13,713 bases of DNA from Eubacterium sp. (GTDB lineage Bacteria > Bacillota > Clostridia > Oscillospirales > Acutalibacteraceae): the NCBI GenBank assembly GCA_029052085.1, contig JAIDJS010000080.1:1-13713 (forward strand). Reading direction: 5' to 3'. This document shows positions 1-7,085 of this stretch, piece after piece; position 1 is the stretch's first letter, and every line of letters begins with the position of its first letter. A program made the translations under genes and the position numbers. A model generated the notes under the pieces. That model saw nothing but the letters and a program-made list of their open reading frames with translations. It did no database searches and was not told where the DNA came from.

Positions 1-1069
1 TATCGCTCGTTGCCTTATGCTTTTTGGAAAACATCTTTTCACCGCATTTTGTGCAGTAAATCAAGCCCGACAGCAATCCGACTTCACTGTGATTGACAAA
101 CTTTTCTTTTTGGTTATTATGAAAGTATTTTTGAATGGATACCCAATCCTTACCTCTGATAATTCCCTCGTGTCTGCCGATTGCAACAATCCATTCACTA
201 AGCACATTTCTCGGCGCACCTGAACGGCTGTAATCTCTTTTGTTGTAGGTTGAAGCACCGTGCTCACCGTTCCATAATTCTTTACTTTGGCAAATGTCAG
301 AGCCATTTTCAGCAAAGTAATGGTACGCATTTTCATCTGCAATACAATAAACAGGATTTTGCAGAATATCACGGATACCGAGCACAGAAAAATACTTGCC
401 TGTGGTCTTGGACTTAATCTTTTTTGCAATCAGATACTTGCTGACTGCTGACACAGAATGTGTTTCAAGGAAGTAATTATACATCAATTTAACAGTTTCA
501 ATCTCGTCATTGAAAACTAATTTATGCGAGGTTTTAACCTTGCCGTCAACGATAACCTCACTTTCCTCTGCTCCCTTATAACCAGTCGGCGGAGTACCGC
601 CAAGCCAACGACCTGTGCGAGCCAAGAGGTGCATATTATCACGAACACGCTCGGCAATGGTTTCACGCTCAAGCTGCGCAAAAACGGAGGTGATATACAT
701 CATCGCCTTGCCCATCGGCGAAGAGGTATCAAAGTGTTCTTTAATGCAAATCAGGTTTACACCCTTGTTGTTGAGCAGTTCAATCAATCCCGAAAAGTCA
801 CTGACATTACGGCTGAGTCGATCCAAACGATAGCACACAATATACTCAAATTTATATGTATCAAGATCCTTCATCATCTGCTGAAACTGCGGGCGTTTCA
901 AATCTTTTGCAGAATAACCCTCATCCTCATAGACGAATATATCCTCGTCAGCAATTTCCACATCAACCATTGAAAATTTGATGTATTGCTTACACATTTC
1001 AATCTGATTTTCAACACTCTCACCCTTGCCCGTAAACAAAGACTTTCGGCTGTAAATTGCTACCTTCAT
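1..1069 (-). CDS. Large serine recombinase (site-specific integrase), C-terminus outside window
   Basis: The first 356 residues of a large serine recombinase are visible and the frame is open to the left edge. The catalytic N-terminal resolvase domain starts with IYSRKS (residues 5-10, Ser10 the expected nucleophile). It continues with YEDEGYSAKDLKRP (47-60), CYRLDRLSR (79-87) and ERETIAERV (134-142). The recombinase domain follows (about 155-290), starting at GGTPPTGY. The first half of a zinc ribbon, YCTKC (338-342), sits near the cut; its partner cysteines and the coiled coil must lie outside. The ATG at 1069 has an AGGAGG site 8-9 bases upstream. Such enzymes integrate and excise elements between attP and attB through a phosphoserine intermediate. 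This is the likely integrase of the element, and no lesion is seen in the visible part. Confidence 0.93.
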   Translation of the reverse strand, partial: MKVAIYSRKSLFTGKGESVENQIEMCKQYIKFSMVDVEIADEDIFVYEDEGYSAKDLKRPQFQQMMKDLDTYKFEYIVCYRLDRLSRNVSDFSGLIELLNNKGVNLICIKEHFDTSSPMGKAMMYITSVFAQLERETIAERVRDNMHLLARTGRWLGGTPPTGYKGAEESEVIVDGKVKTSHKLVFNDEIETVKLMYNYFLETHSVSAVSKYLIAKKIKSKTTGKYFSVLGIRDILQNPVYCIADENAYHYFAENGSDICQSKELWNGEHGASTYNKRDYSRSGAPRNVLSEWIVAIGRHEGIIRGKDWVSIQKYFHNNQKEKFVNHSEVGLLSGLIYCTKCGEKMFSKKHKATSD

Positions 1070-1105
1070 ATAATCAACCTCCTTTAAAATTATTCTTCTT
1101 TTTCG

Positions 1106-1138
1106 ACTATAACATATAAATAAGATAAGTCAAGTCAA
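1106..1138 (-). promoter_or_regulatory. Sigma-A-like promoter of the serine recombinase
   Basis: Read on the minus strand, two overlapping TTGACT hexamers (at 1133-1138 and 1128-1133) precede a TATAGT -10 box (1106-1111). The second TTGACT lies 16 bases from it. The start point would fall near 1099, about 30 bases upstream of the recombinase ATG. The doubled -35 is unusual but may be chance in AT-rich DNA. Confidence 0.55.
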
Positions 1139-1147
1139 TATAAAAAT

Positions 1148-2051
1148 TTAATCCGTTCTTATTATTTTCAAAGCTGCCTCTTCGATCAATTTGTCATTAA
1201 GATACAAATTCTTAACATTGATAGCCTTGTTCAGCCAAGCAGTATATTCATCATAAGAAATAGACTTAGGTGTTTCGCCAAATGATTGTGTTCTCTCCAT
1301 TCTTTTGTACATTTTGTTTTTCTCTTTTTCAAAAGTTTTCAGAACAATATCATTTTCTGCGAGTGTCCTGTATTTTTGTGTAGGACCGATCTGCTTGCAG
1401 GTCTTACCATCCTTAAAAACTCTGTCACAGTACAGGGTTTTCTTTTTTTGTTTTTGGAACAAATAACCTATTGCAATTTTCACATTCGCAAACGGTTTCA
1501 TCTCTTAAATAAAAAGTAAAAATCAGATATTCGTAATAGGATTCAGGATTATCAAAGAACAGGATTTCTTCATCGCTTCTTGTTTTGGTAACTTTGTATT
1601 CAACTGTATCATGCATATTAATTTCCAAAACACCTGCAAGAATCTCTTTGTATCTCATACACATCAAAAGCTTATACACTCGCTCCTTCATATATGGCAA
1701 CAGCTTCATTCTAACGCTTACTGTTTCTAATTTGCTCTTAAGCTCTTCAGGCGTTGTAATATCTTTAATCAGTTTTCTGTGAACAAGATATTTATCAATA
1801 TCCGCCTTTAGTAATATGCCTAAGACAATATTGTCTTTTAAAACTTTATCAGCAAAATCATATGCTGACTCAACAGTGTAATTATCAATTATCTTCGGCA
1901 ACTCATAGTCATAAAGGGCAATAAGTTCATTTCTGTAATCAATCGGTTCTAATTCGATTATATCCAAATCATCAACTGCAACTCTCTCCATAATATTCTT
2001 GTTTTTGAATTTAATATATAACCCTGTTTTTGAATAAATATTTCTGTCCAT
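1148..2051 (-). pseudogene. DUF6076-like zinc-finger protein, frameshifted
   Basis: Two overlapping reading frames form one protein of about 300 residues. The first runs from the ATG at 2051 (AGAAAG site 7 bases upstream) and ends soon after CECENCNRLFVP (C188, C190, C193) at a stop near 1425. The second carries on with LYCDRVFKDGKTCKQIG, which supplies the remaining two cysteines, and ends at 1148. Together they make a CxxC...C...C zinc knuckle like that of the DUF6076 proteins common in Clostridial mobile elements (family recalled, not searched). The frames join at a run of seven A residues (T at 1443-1449 on the plus strand), where removing one A restores the frame. The function of the family is unknown to me. 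The lesion may be a true indel, a homopolymer sequencing error, or a site of transcriptional slippage. Confidence 0.72.
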
Positions 2052-2117
2052 AATCAATCTTTCTCAAAAAATTCAATTTTCACTTACGCATAGTTTTGCT
2101 ATTTTGCTCCTGCTAAA

Positions 2118-2146
2118 ATGATAACATAAATAGAAATTCTTAACAA
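2118..2146 (-). promoter_or_regulatory. Probable promoter of the DUF6076-like gene
   Basis: On the minus strand TTGTTA (2141-2146) and TATCAT (2118-2123) are separated by 17 bases, about 70 bases upstream of the ATG at 2051. The 135-base gap between this gene and the divergent ATPase gene must also hold the plus-strand promoter, for which I see no convincing pair of boxes. Confidence 0.4.
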
Positions 2147-2186
2147 GAAGATATATTTAAATCCAATAGAAAGGGGGGTAAAACTT

Positions 2187-3287
2187 ATGGAAAAAGAAGT
2201 TAAATTGCTTGAAGTGGTTGACGGTGAAACACTTATGGATATGCAATTTCCTAAATCAAGATTTTGTATTCAATCACTATTACCACAAGGTGTATCTATT
2301 CTCGGCGGTGCACCTAAGATTGGCAAATCGTGGATGGTGCTTGACTGGTGTGTAAGAATTGCAAAAGGTGAATCAATTTGGAATCTGCCGACTGAAAAAG
2401 GAACAGTTCTTTATCTCTGCCTTGAAGATAGTCTTATAAGAATTCAGGACAGACTGAATTGCATAACTGATGAAGTGCCAAGTAACCTGTATGTTGCAAC
2501 GAAATCAGAAAGTATTGAAACAGGATTGCTTCAGCAGATACAGAATTTTATCATCACTCATTCGGATACAACACTCATTGTTATTGATACATTTCAGATG
2601 ATCAGAAACTCAAGTTCCGAATTATCATACGCAAATGATTACAATGAAATCGGAAAGTTAAAACAGTATGCAGATGAAATGAGCATTTCAATATTATTAG
2701 TTCATCATCTTCGTAAGCAAGGTGACAGTGATCCGCTGAATAAGTTATCAGGTACAACAGGTATCAGCGGTGCAGTTGATGCAGTATTTGTTTTGGACAA
2801 GGACAAGAGAAATGAAAACAAAGCTAATTTGCTTTGTACAGGAAGAGATATTGAACAGAGAGAATTTCAATTATCGTTCAACAAAGAAAACTGTATATGG
2901 AATTTGATTAATGACAGTCTTGAAAATCCTGTTCCAACTATGCCACAGGAGATGATTGACTTCATTAAGTTTATGAAATCACAAAACCATTTCAAAGGCA
3001 GCAATACAGATTTAGTTGATAACTTCAACTCATCAAACGGATATTCATTATCTGCAAAATCATTAAAGCAGCTGATGAACAAGTTCAGATATGAGCTTGA
3101 AGATAATGGCGTTACGTTTGCAAGTCATAGAAGTAATGGTCACAGACTTGTTGAAGTATCTTGTTTTTCTGTCAGTGACTCAAGTGCCGTAAGTGACGAA
3201 GAAATTGTTAGTGTCAAAACTTCCGTTCCTTTCGTTCCTTGTGACCCTGTTGGCGAAATTTGGGAAGATAAAAGGAAAATAGGATAA
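2187..3287 (+). CDS. RepA-like RecA-fold ATPase (AAA_25 type), probable element replication helicase
   Basis: A 366-residue protein with an intact RecA-fold core: Walker A GGAPKIGKS (40-48), LYLCLED (75-81), Walker B LIVIDTF (130-136), LLVHHLRK (170-177, sensor-like) and SGTTGISGAVD (188-198). This order matches the AAA_25/RepA family of hexameric helicases related to RSF1010 RepA and DnaB, often carried by mobile elements. Residues after about 245 form a separate, probably winged-helix-like C-terminal part, ending in a Ser/Val-rich tail. The ATG has a strong GGGGGG-type site (GAAAGGGGGGT) about 9 bases upstream. It is followed by the oriT-like region and the mobilization genes on the same strand. 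I infer a role in autonomous or rolling-circle-linked replication of the excised element; a role in host regulation cannot be excluded. Confidence 0.82.
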   Translation: MEKEVKLLEVVDGETLMDMQFPKSRFCIQSLLPQGVSILGGAPKIGKSWMVLDWCVRIAKGESIWNLPTEKGTVLYLCLEDSLIRIQDRLNCITDEVPSNLYVATKSESIETGLLQQIQNFIITHSDTTLIVIDTFQMIRNSSSELSYANDYNEIGKLKQYADEMSISILLVHHLRKQGDSDPLNKLSGTTGISGAVDAVFVLDKDKRNENKANLLCTGRDIEQREFQLSFNKENCIWNLINDSLENPVPTMPQEMIDFIKFMKSQNHFKGSNTDLVDNFNSSNGYSLSAKSLKQLMNKFRYELEDNGVTFASHRSNGHRLVEVSCFSVSDSSAVSDEEIVSVKTSVPFVPCDPVGEIWEDKRKIG

Positions 3288-3350
3288 GTACTCTAATCAA
3301 ATATCAAAAGCTAAATATCGGCACACGGACAAAAAATCAAATTAAGGGTG

Positions 3351-3440
3351 TAGCGGTTTAGAGTGTTTATTGCTAGTTTCGCATTTGTATTACGCCATGG
3401 CGAAAACAAATGCAATCGGGCTAAGCCCATACCCATATTA
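3351..3440 (+). other. Candidate origin of transfer (oriT), palindrome cluster
   Basis: Just upstream of mobC lies a nested palindrome. GCATTTGT (3381-3388) pairs with ACAAATGC (3406-3413), and inside is the perfect 10-base palindrome CGCCATGGCG (3393-3402). The whole can fold as one imperfect hairpin of about 33 bases. A second small hairpin, GGGCTAAGCCC (3418-3428), follows. A further arm pair, ACTCTAA (3290-3296) and TTAGAGT (3358-3364), flanks the upstream side. Relaxases of the MOBP type usually nick next to such repeats, immediately upstream of mobC and the relaxase, so position and shape fit an oriT. No nick motif that I can name is seen. Confidence 0.5.
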
Positions 3441-3461
3441 AGAAAGGACAAAGGTGATAAT

Positions 3462-3773
3462 ATAAGTAAAAACAGAACAGAAATATTAACCTTCAGAGTC
3501 ACACCTGAAGAGAAAAATCTAATTGAAACTAAGGCATATTCATCATATAGATTAGTCAGTATGTACCTCCGTGATTGTGCCTTGGATAAAGAAATCATTG
3601 TAATTGACGGAATAAAAGATGTAGCTAATGAACTAAGACGCATAGGCAATAATCTCAATCAGATTACAAAAGCAGTCAACAGTGGTGTGTATGCTGTTGA
3701 CTTAACTGAAACGAAAAAGGAGGTGCAGAAGGTTTGGCAATCGTTAAATTCGTTACCTCGGGCAGTCCGATGA
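3462..3773 (+). CDS. mobC: MobC-type relaxosome protein, expected start codon is ATA
   Basis: About 103 residues in the bacterial mobilization protein (MobC, PF05713-like) pattern. An N-terminal ribbon-helix-helix-like segment, LTFRVTPEEKNLIETKA, is followed by the family hallmark NELRRIGNNLNQITKAVNSG near the middle. MobC proteins bind oriT and help the relaxase nick. The codon placed correctly behind a ribosome binding site (AAAGGTG at 3450-3456) is ATA at 3462, followed at once by the conserved-looking SKNRTEIL. The frame stays open upstream to a GTG at 3363, but that stretch crosses the oriT palindrome and does not look like protein. I therefore read ATA as a changed ATG; expression is uncertain. 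The 3' end overlaps the relaxase start by 40 bases, the usual arrangement. Confidence 0.75.
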   Translation: MSKNRTEILTFRVTPEEKNLIETKAYSSYRLVSMYLRDCALDKEIIVIDGIKDVANELRRIGNNLNQITKAVNSGVYAVDLTETKKEVQKVWQSLNSLPRAVR

Positions 3774-4684
3774 ATAATATTTTTCCGTATATTATGAAAG
3801 AAGAAAAGACGGAGCAAAAGCTAATCAGTGGTATCAATTGTATGCCCGAAACAGCAATGGAAGAATTCATAAATGTCAAAAAGCAATTCGGTAAAACAGA
3901 TGGCAGACAGTATTATCATGTGGTGCAATCCTTCAGTCCTGAAGATAATATTTCACCTGAAACTGCACACGAAATCGGACTAAAATTTGCAGAATACTTT
4001 GGCAATTATCAAATGGTAATTGCAACCCATACAGACAGAAAACATATTCACAATCATATTGTTTTCAACTCTGTTAACTTTGAAAACGGCAAAAAATTTC
4101 ATCAGTCCAGAGATGAAATGATACAGGTAAAAGAGCATTCAAACAAGATTTGTCAGGAGTACGGACTTACTTTAACCGAGGCAAAAGCCACAAGATACAA
4201 TATGCCGAAATGAAAAAGAAAGCTCAAAAACAAGCTTGATTATGCAATGAAACACTGCAGCAGTAAAGAAGAATTTATTTATCTTCTTGAACGATTAGGT
4301 GTAACAATCAACTGGCAAGACAATCACAAATATATTACTTTTACTACTGATGATAAGCATAAGTGCAGGGATAACAAATTATTTGATGAGCGTTTCTTAA
4401 AAGAAAATCTTGAAATCTATTTTGAACTTGGCGGTTGTGACAGTATAATTTCAGAAGAATATCAGGAATATGAAACACCGCAAATTGGAATTATTTCAGA
4501 TGATTTATTCAATCTGATAGGCAATCTTCTTGATTTGGAAACGCGGAACAATTCAAAACGCAAATGGATGCCGCACCACAGCAAGAAAGAAATTGAAAAA
4601 CTCATCGCTCAGGGTCAGAAAATTACAAACGAAGATTATGACGATGAATACGATGAGTATCACGATATCGGAATGTTTATGTAA
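3734..4684 (+). pseudogene. MOBP-type relaxase interrupted by an in-frame TGA
   Basis: The gene starts at a TTG (3734) preceded by an AGGAGGTG site, overlapping mobC. Its first 159 residues hold the relaxase core (Relaxase/mobilization nuclease, PF03432-like): Tyr19 as candidate catalytic tyrosine, YYHVVQSF (60-67), and the metal-binding histidine motif ATHTDRKHIHNHIVFN (97-112). A TGA at 4211-4213 follows NMPK. The same frame then continues without a break through KRKLKNKLDYAMKHCSSKEEF to a stop at 4684, giving 316 codons in all. The C-terminal part, with LGVTINWQDNHKYITF and CRDNKLFDERFLKENLE, is typical of these relaxases. The TGA lies where I expect Trp (TGG) in relatives. Truncation would leave the nuclease motifs but lose the C-terminal part. 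Other genes here use TGA as a normal stop, so recoding is unlikely. Confidence 0.82.
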
Positions 4685-4723
4685 AGGAGTGAATTAGAAA
4701 AATAGTTAAAGTGTTGTGGTTTT

Positions 4724-4798
4724 ATGCCACAGCCAAATTCAAAAAGGAATAGGTCAAGCATCTCCCAAAATATATTTTACCGAGGTGTTTGCAGATGA
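4724..4798 (+). CDS. Possible 24-residue leader peptide upstream of the 57-residue gene
   Basis: An ATG at 4724 opens a 24-codon frame (MPQPNSKRNRSSIS...) whose TGA overlaps the ATG of the next gene as ATGA, the layout of translational coupling. The peptide is basic and serine-rich. There is no good ribosome binding site directly before it; the nearest, AAGGAG at 4684-4689, is too far upstream. A small hairpin, GTGG/CCAC, surrounds its start. Coding status is doubtful. Confidence 0.25.
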   Translation: MPQPNSKRNRSSISQNIFYRGVCR

Positions 4799-4968
4799 AA
4801 AAGAGCAGAATTCAAAACATCTGTATCCACCGAGTAAATATATCACAAGAAGCGCAAAAAGAAATTTTAGAAAAGCTGACCTATTACCACACAAAAACAA
4901 TAAAACAAAAATTAGATAATACAAATTTATCTGCTAAAGATAAATTAAAAATCTTATCTGATAAATAA
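4795..4968 (+). CDS. Small basic protein of unknown function, 57 residues
   Basis: ATG at 4795 with an AGGTG site 8-9 bases upstream, ending in TAA at 4968. The product (MKKSRIQNICIHRVNISQEA...) is lysine-rich, predicted helical, and has no cysteine pair, signal peptide or membrane segment. It begins in the last bases of the 24-codon frame and is the last gene before the hairpin that closes the element. Small basic proteins in this place are sometimes excisionases or DNA-binding accessory factors, but I see no helix-turn-helix that supports this, and I do not recognise the family. Confidence 0.5.
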   Translation: MKKSRIQNICIHRVNISQEAQKEILEKLTYYHTKTIKQKLDNTNLSAKDKLKILSDK

Positions 4969-4972
4969 CGAA

Positions 4973-5012
4973 AAGGCAGTGATGCATGAATTCAATTCTG
5001 CACCACTGCCTT
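4973..5012. terminator. Bidirectional rho-independent terminator
   Basis: AAGGCAGTG (4973-4981) and CACTGCCTT (5004-5012) form a perfect 9-base stem, extended inside by TGCA/TGCA. It lies between the plus-strand element genes and the convergent minus-strand vWA gene. The best tail is on the minus strand (CCTTTTCG), so it probably ends vWA transcription as well as element transcription. It may mark the region near the element's right end. Confidence 0.75.
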
Positions 5013-5045
5013 AAATATTAATCAAAATGTTTTTGTCAAAAAAGG

Positions 5046-5750
5046 TTATTTTCTATTGTTATAATCCTTGTTGATACTGTCGCTCCAATCTGCATCAATC
5101 AGAAGGCTTGCACGCATACAGCAAACCGTGTCTGCAACGGTGTCATAAACAACGCTTGTGCCCTGACTGTCAGCGTGGTAATTTACGGCTCTGTCCTCGT
5201 TTATTCCGAAAGGCCTTGCCGTTTCAACAGCGTCAATATTTGCACCGATGAAAAGGAATTCCCAGCCGTATTTTTCCTTCTCGTGTTCAATCATTGCCTT
5301 TACTCTGTCACTTGTATAGATATGGCTTGCGTTTTCACAGCCGTCTGTCATAATCACAAACATTGTGTGTTCAGGCACGTCCTCAGGTCTTGCGTACTTA
5401 TGAATATTTCCGATGTGATGAATGGCACCGCCGATTGCATCAATGAGCGCTGTGCAGCCACGGACATAGTAGTCCTTGTCTGTCATCGGTTTGATATTTT
5501 CAAGCTCAACTCTGTCGTGAATGACCTCGCTGTAATTATCAAAAAGAACCGTTGAAACATAGCACCTGCCGTCCTGCTTCTTCTGCTTTTCAATCAGTGA
5601 ATTAAAACCGCCGATTGTGTCGCTCTCCAATCCGCCCATTGAACCTGAACGGTCAAGAATAAATACCAATTCCGTGATGTTGTTGTTTGTCTTTTTCATA
5701 AGAACCTGACTTTCTTCGCAAGTCAGAACCTTGTTATTCGCTTTGCTCAT
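5046..5750 (-). CDS. von Willebrand factor A domain protein
   Basis: A 234-residue soluble protein that is almost entirely one vWA domain. The MIDAS metal site is complete: DRSGS (33-37), Thr100 in RGCTALIDA and Asp136 in MTDGCEN. vWA domains bind Mg2+ and mediate protein contacts; stand-alone bacterial forms (TerY-like) often sit beside kinases, phosphatases or stress genes. I chose the ATG at 5750 (MSKANNK) because a strong GGAGG lies before it; the frame is open 16 codons further upstream but without such a site. A TATAAT box lies at 5811-5816, without a clear -35. Base composition is visibly less AT-rich than in the element to its left. A link to the macrodomain gene and kinase upstream is inferred only from the neighbourhood and shared strand. 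Confidence 0.88.
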   Translation of the reverse strand: MSKANNKVLTCEESQVLMKKTNNNITELVFILDRSGSMGGLESDTIGGFNSLIEKQKKQDGRCYVSTVLFDNYSEVIHDRVELENIKPMTDKDYYVRGCTALIDAIGGAIHHIGNIHKYARPEDVPEHTMFVIMTDGCENASHIYTSDRVKAMIEHEKEKYGWEFLFIGANIDAVETARPFGINEDRAVNYHADSQGTSVVYDTVADTVCCMRASLLIDADWSDSINKDYNNRK

Positions 5751-5853
5751 AATAATTAAAACCTCCGTAAAATGAATTTGTGTTTTGGTCTTTTTCAACC
5801 TTACAAGCTCATTATACAGAGGTTTGTTCTTTATTTGGTCGCCTGCCGTGCGA

Positions 5854-6930
5854 CTAATTTACAGACCCTAAAAGACTTTGGTCAAACGCAAAGAGCGCTT
5901 CGTTAATTTCAAAGATATTATAATTGTTATGCTTTATGAAATACTCAACGATAATATCAAATTTATTGCTGTGGGAGAGGGCAAAGCCTGCTTTCATCAG
6001 CATTTCGCTTGTCTGAACAAGCGGAAGTTCAAGCGCAATGCAAAAGGCAAGAACCGTTGGCTTGCTCGGTTTATAATCAGGATTTGAACGAATTTTGGAG
6101 AATAAACGTTTATCTATATTTGCTTTTTTATAGCATTCGCTGTCCTTCATTCCCCGCTCATCAATCAGCCTTAACAGCATTTCGGAAAAGCTTTCGTCAA
6201 TCGTTTTGTCAATTATGTTTTCAAGACTGTCGGCGTCTGAAAACATAGCCGTTGTATCTTTAAGGCATGATTTACACGCTTCATAAACAGGTGCAAGAAC
6301 CGCACTTTCCTGCAAATCCTCATCAGGCAAAAGCCTTGTCATCGGCAAAGGCATACTTTCGTCAGAACGATTTAATCTTCTGCTATAGTATGGCGAATGC
6401 TCGGCAACATAATTGTCATCTATGTACTGTGCAATGTCAGTAAACAGCTTATTGCCTGCGGCAAGTGCATTTTTATTATACACAACAATGTACACAAGCA
6501 TATCATTCTGCATCAAAAATTCTGCAACCGTATCCACAGCAACCTTGAACGCTTCATTCATCGGATAGCCATAGACACCGCTTGAGATAAGCGGAAACGC
6601 AACCGACTCACAGTCATTTTCTTTAGCGAGGGCGAGTGACTTTTTATAGCAGCTTTCAAGTAATTCACGCTCACCGTTGTTTCCGCCTTTCCATTTTGGA
6701 CCGACAGTGTGGATAACATATTTGCAGGGCAGATTATAGCCCTTTGTAATTTTCGCCTGACCGACCTTACATCCTCCAAGCTTCATACATTCAAATAACA
6801 GTCCTCTGCCTGCGGCTTTATGGATTGCGCCGTCAACCCCTCCGCCGCCCAAAAGCGTGCTGTTTGCAGCGTTTACAATTGCATCACACTCAACCTTTGT
6901 TATATCGTTTCTTATAATCTGTAGCGGCAT
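5854..6930 (-). CDS. Macrodomain (ADP-ribose-binding) protein with C-terminal helical domain
   Basis: 358 residues. Residues 4-155 are a macrodomain with the ADP-ribose pocket motifs: NAAN (20-23), the loop [15 protein letters not shown] (27-41), IHTVGP (73-78) and SSGVYGYP (116-123). The Asn and [10 protein letters not shown] pattern is that of active hydrolases that remove ADP-ribose or act on O-acetyl-ADP-ribose. A linker follows. Residues about 238-358 form a helical domain ([48 protein letters not shown]) that I recall as recurrent in Firmicutes and that resembles an Xre-type helix-turn-helix arrangement; its role is not known to me. The start is the ATG at 6930 with GAGGTG before it; a GTG two codons upstream lies inside that site. 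It has its own near-consensus promoter. Confidence 0.9.
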   Translation of the reverse strand: MPLQIIRNDITKVECDAIVNAANSTLLGGGGVDGAIHKAAGRGLLFECMKLGGCKVGQAKITKGYNLPCKYVIHTVGPKWKGGNNGERELLESCYKKSLALAKENDCESVAFPLISSGVYGYPMNEAFKVAVDTVAEFLMQNDMLVYIVVYNKNALAAGNKLFTDIAQYIDDNYVAEHSPYYSRRLNRSDESMPLPMTRLLPDEDLQESAVLAPVYEACKSCLKDTTAMFSDADSLENIIDKTIDESFSEMLLRLIDERGMKDSECYKKANIDKRLFSKIRSNPDYKPSKPTVLAFCIALELPLVQTSEMLMKAGFALSHSNKFDIIVEYFIKHNNYNIFEINEALFAFDQSLLGSVN

Positions 6931-6960
6931 AAGCACACCTCACATTTAAATTACAAAAAT

Positions 6961-6989
6961 ATAATATACTGGTTTTGTAGCTTTGTCAA
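6961..6989 (-). promoter_or_regulatory. Strong sigma-A-like promoter of the macrodomain gene
   Basis: On the minus strand a perfect TTGACA (6984-6989) and TATTAT (6961-6966) are spaced by exactly 17 bases. The start point falls near 6954, about 24 bases before the ATG at 6930. This is the best promoter match in the window. Confidence 0.8.
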
Positions 6990-7010
6990 AATATAGTTTA
7001 GACTACAAAA
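6973..7010. promoter_or_regulatory. Inverted repeat, candidate operator of the macrodomain gene
   Basis: TTTTGTAG (6973-6980) and CTACAAAA (7003-7010) are perfect 8-base inverted arms with centres 30 bases apart, about three helical turns. One arm lies between the -10 and -35 boxes and the other upstream of the -35, so a dimer bound to both would cover the promoter. The regulator is unknown; the C-terminal domain of the macrodomain protein is one candidate. Confidence 0.45.
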
Positions 7011-7085
7011 AGACTAAATTTTTGCATTATTTTCAAACACAAACATTGTATTAATGCCATTAGATTCCAAAATAAATTTAGTTAT

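Larger units (their letters stand above)
1..5040. mobile_element. Integrative mobilizable element, right-hand part, partly decayed
   Basis: The gene set is typical of a Firmicute mobilizable element: a large serine recombinase, a RepA-like ATPase, an oriT-like palindrome, a MobC-type protein and a MOBP-type relaxase. The recombinase reads outward to the left, so the left end should lie just beyond the window. The right end is not visible as a repeat. I place it loosely between the last small gene (stop at 4968) and the stop of the vWA gene at 5046, where gene content and base composition change. No attachment-site repeat can be defined because the left end is missing. The relaxase has a nonsense codon, mobC lacks a normal start and the zinc-finger gene is frameshifted, so self-encoded mobilization is doubtful. 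Confidence 0.65.

Noticed and set aside
524..973. A 149-codon plus-strand frame
   Set aside because: It lies opposite the clear serine recombinase coding sequence and resembles no protein family; it is a mirror of that gene.
1443..1450. dnaX-like programmed -1 frameshift at the A run
   Set aside because: The two frames of the zinc-finger gene are joined by a +1 shift (or loss of one A), not -1, and no stimulatory hairpin is evident.
3363..3461. An N-terminal extension of MobC starting at GTG 3363
   Set aside because: It would translate the oriT-like palindrome, lacks a ribosome binding site, and gives residues unlike MobC proteins.
3311..3658. A 115-codon minus-strand frame across the oriT and mobC region
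   Set aside because: It is antisense to the recognisable MobC motif and has no ribosome binding site.
4211..4213. Recoding of TGA as Trp in this genome
   Set aside because: mobC and the PARG-SGNH gene appear to end at TGA at normal lengths, and Trp is written TGG throughout the recombinase and other genes, so the standard bacterial code fits better.
5838..5854. GTCGC/GCGAC hairpin after the macrodomain gene as a terminator
   Set aside because: The stem is only 5 bases and is not followed by a T-run on the minus strand; too weak to call.
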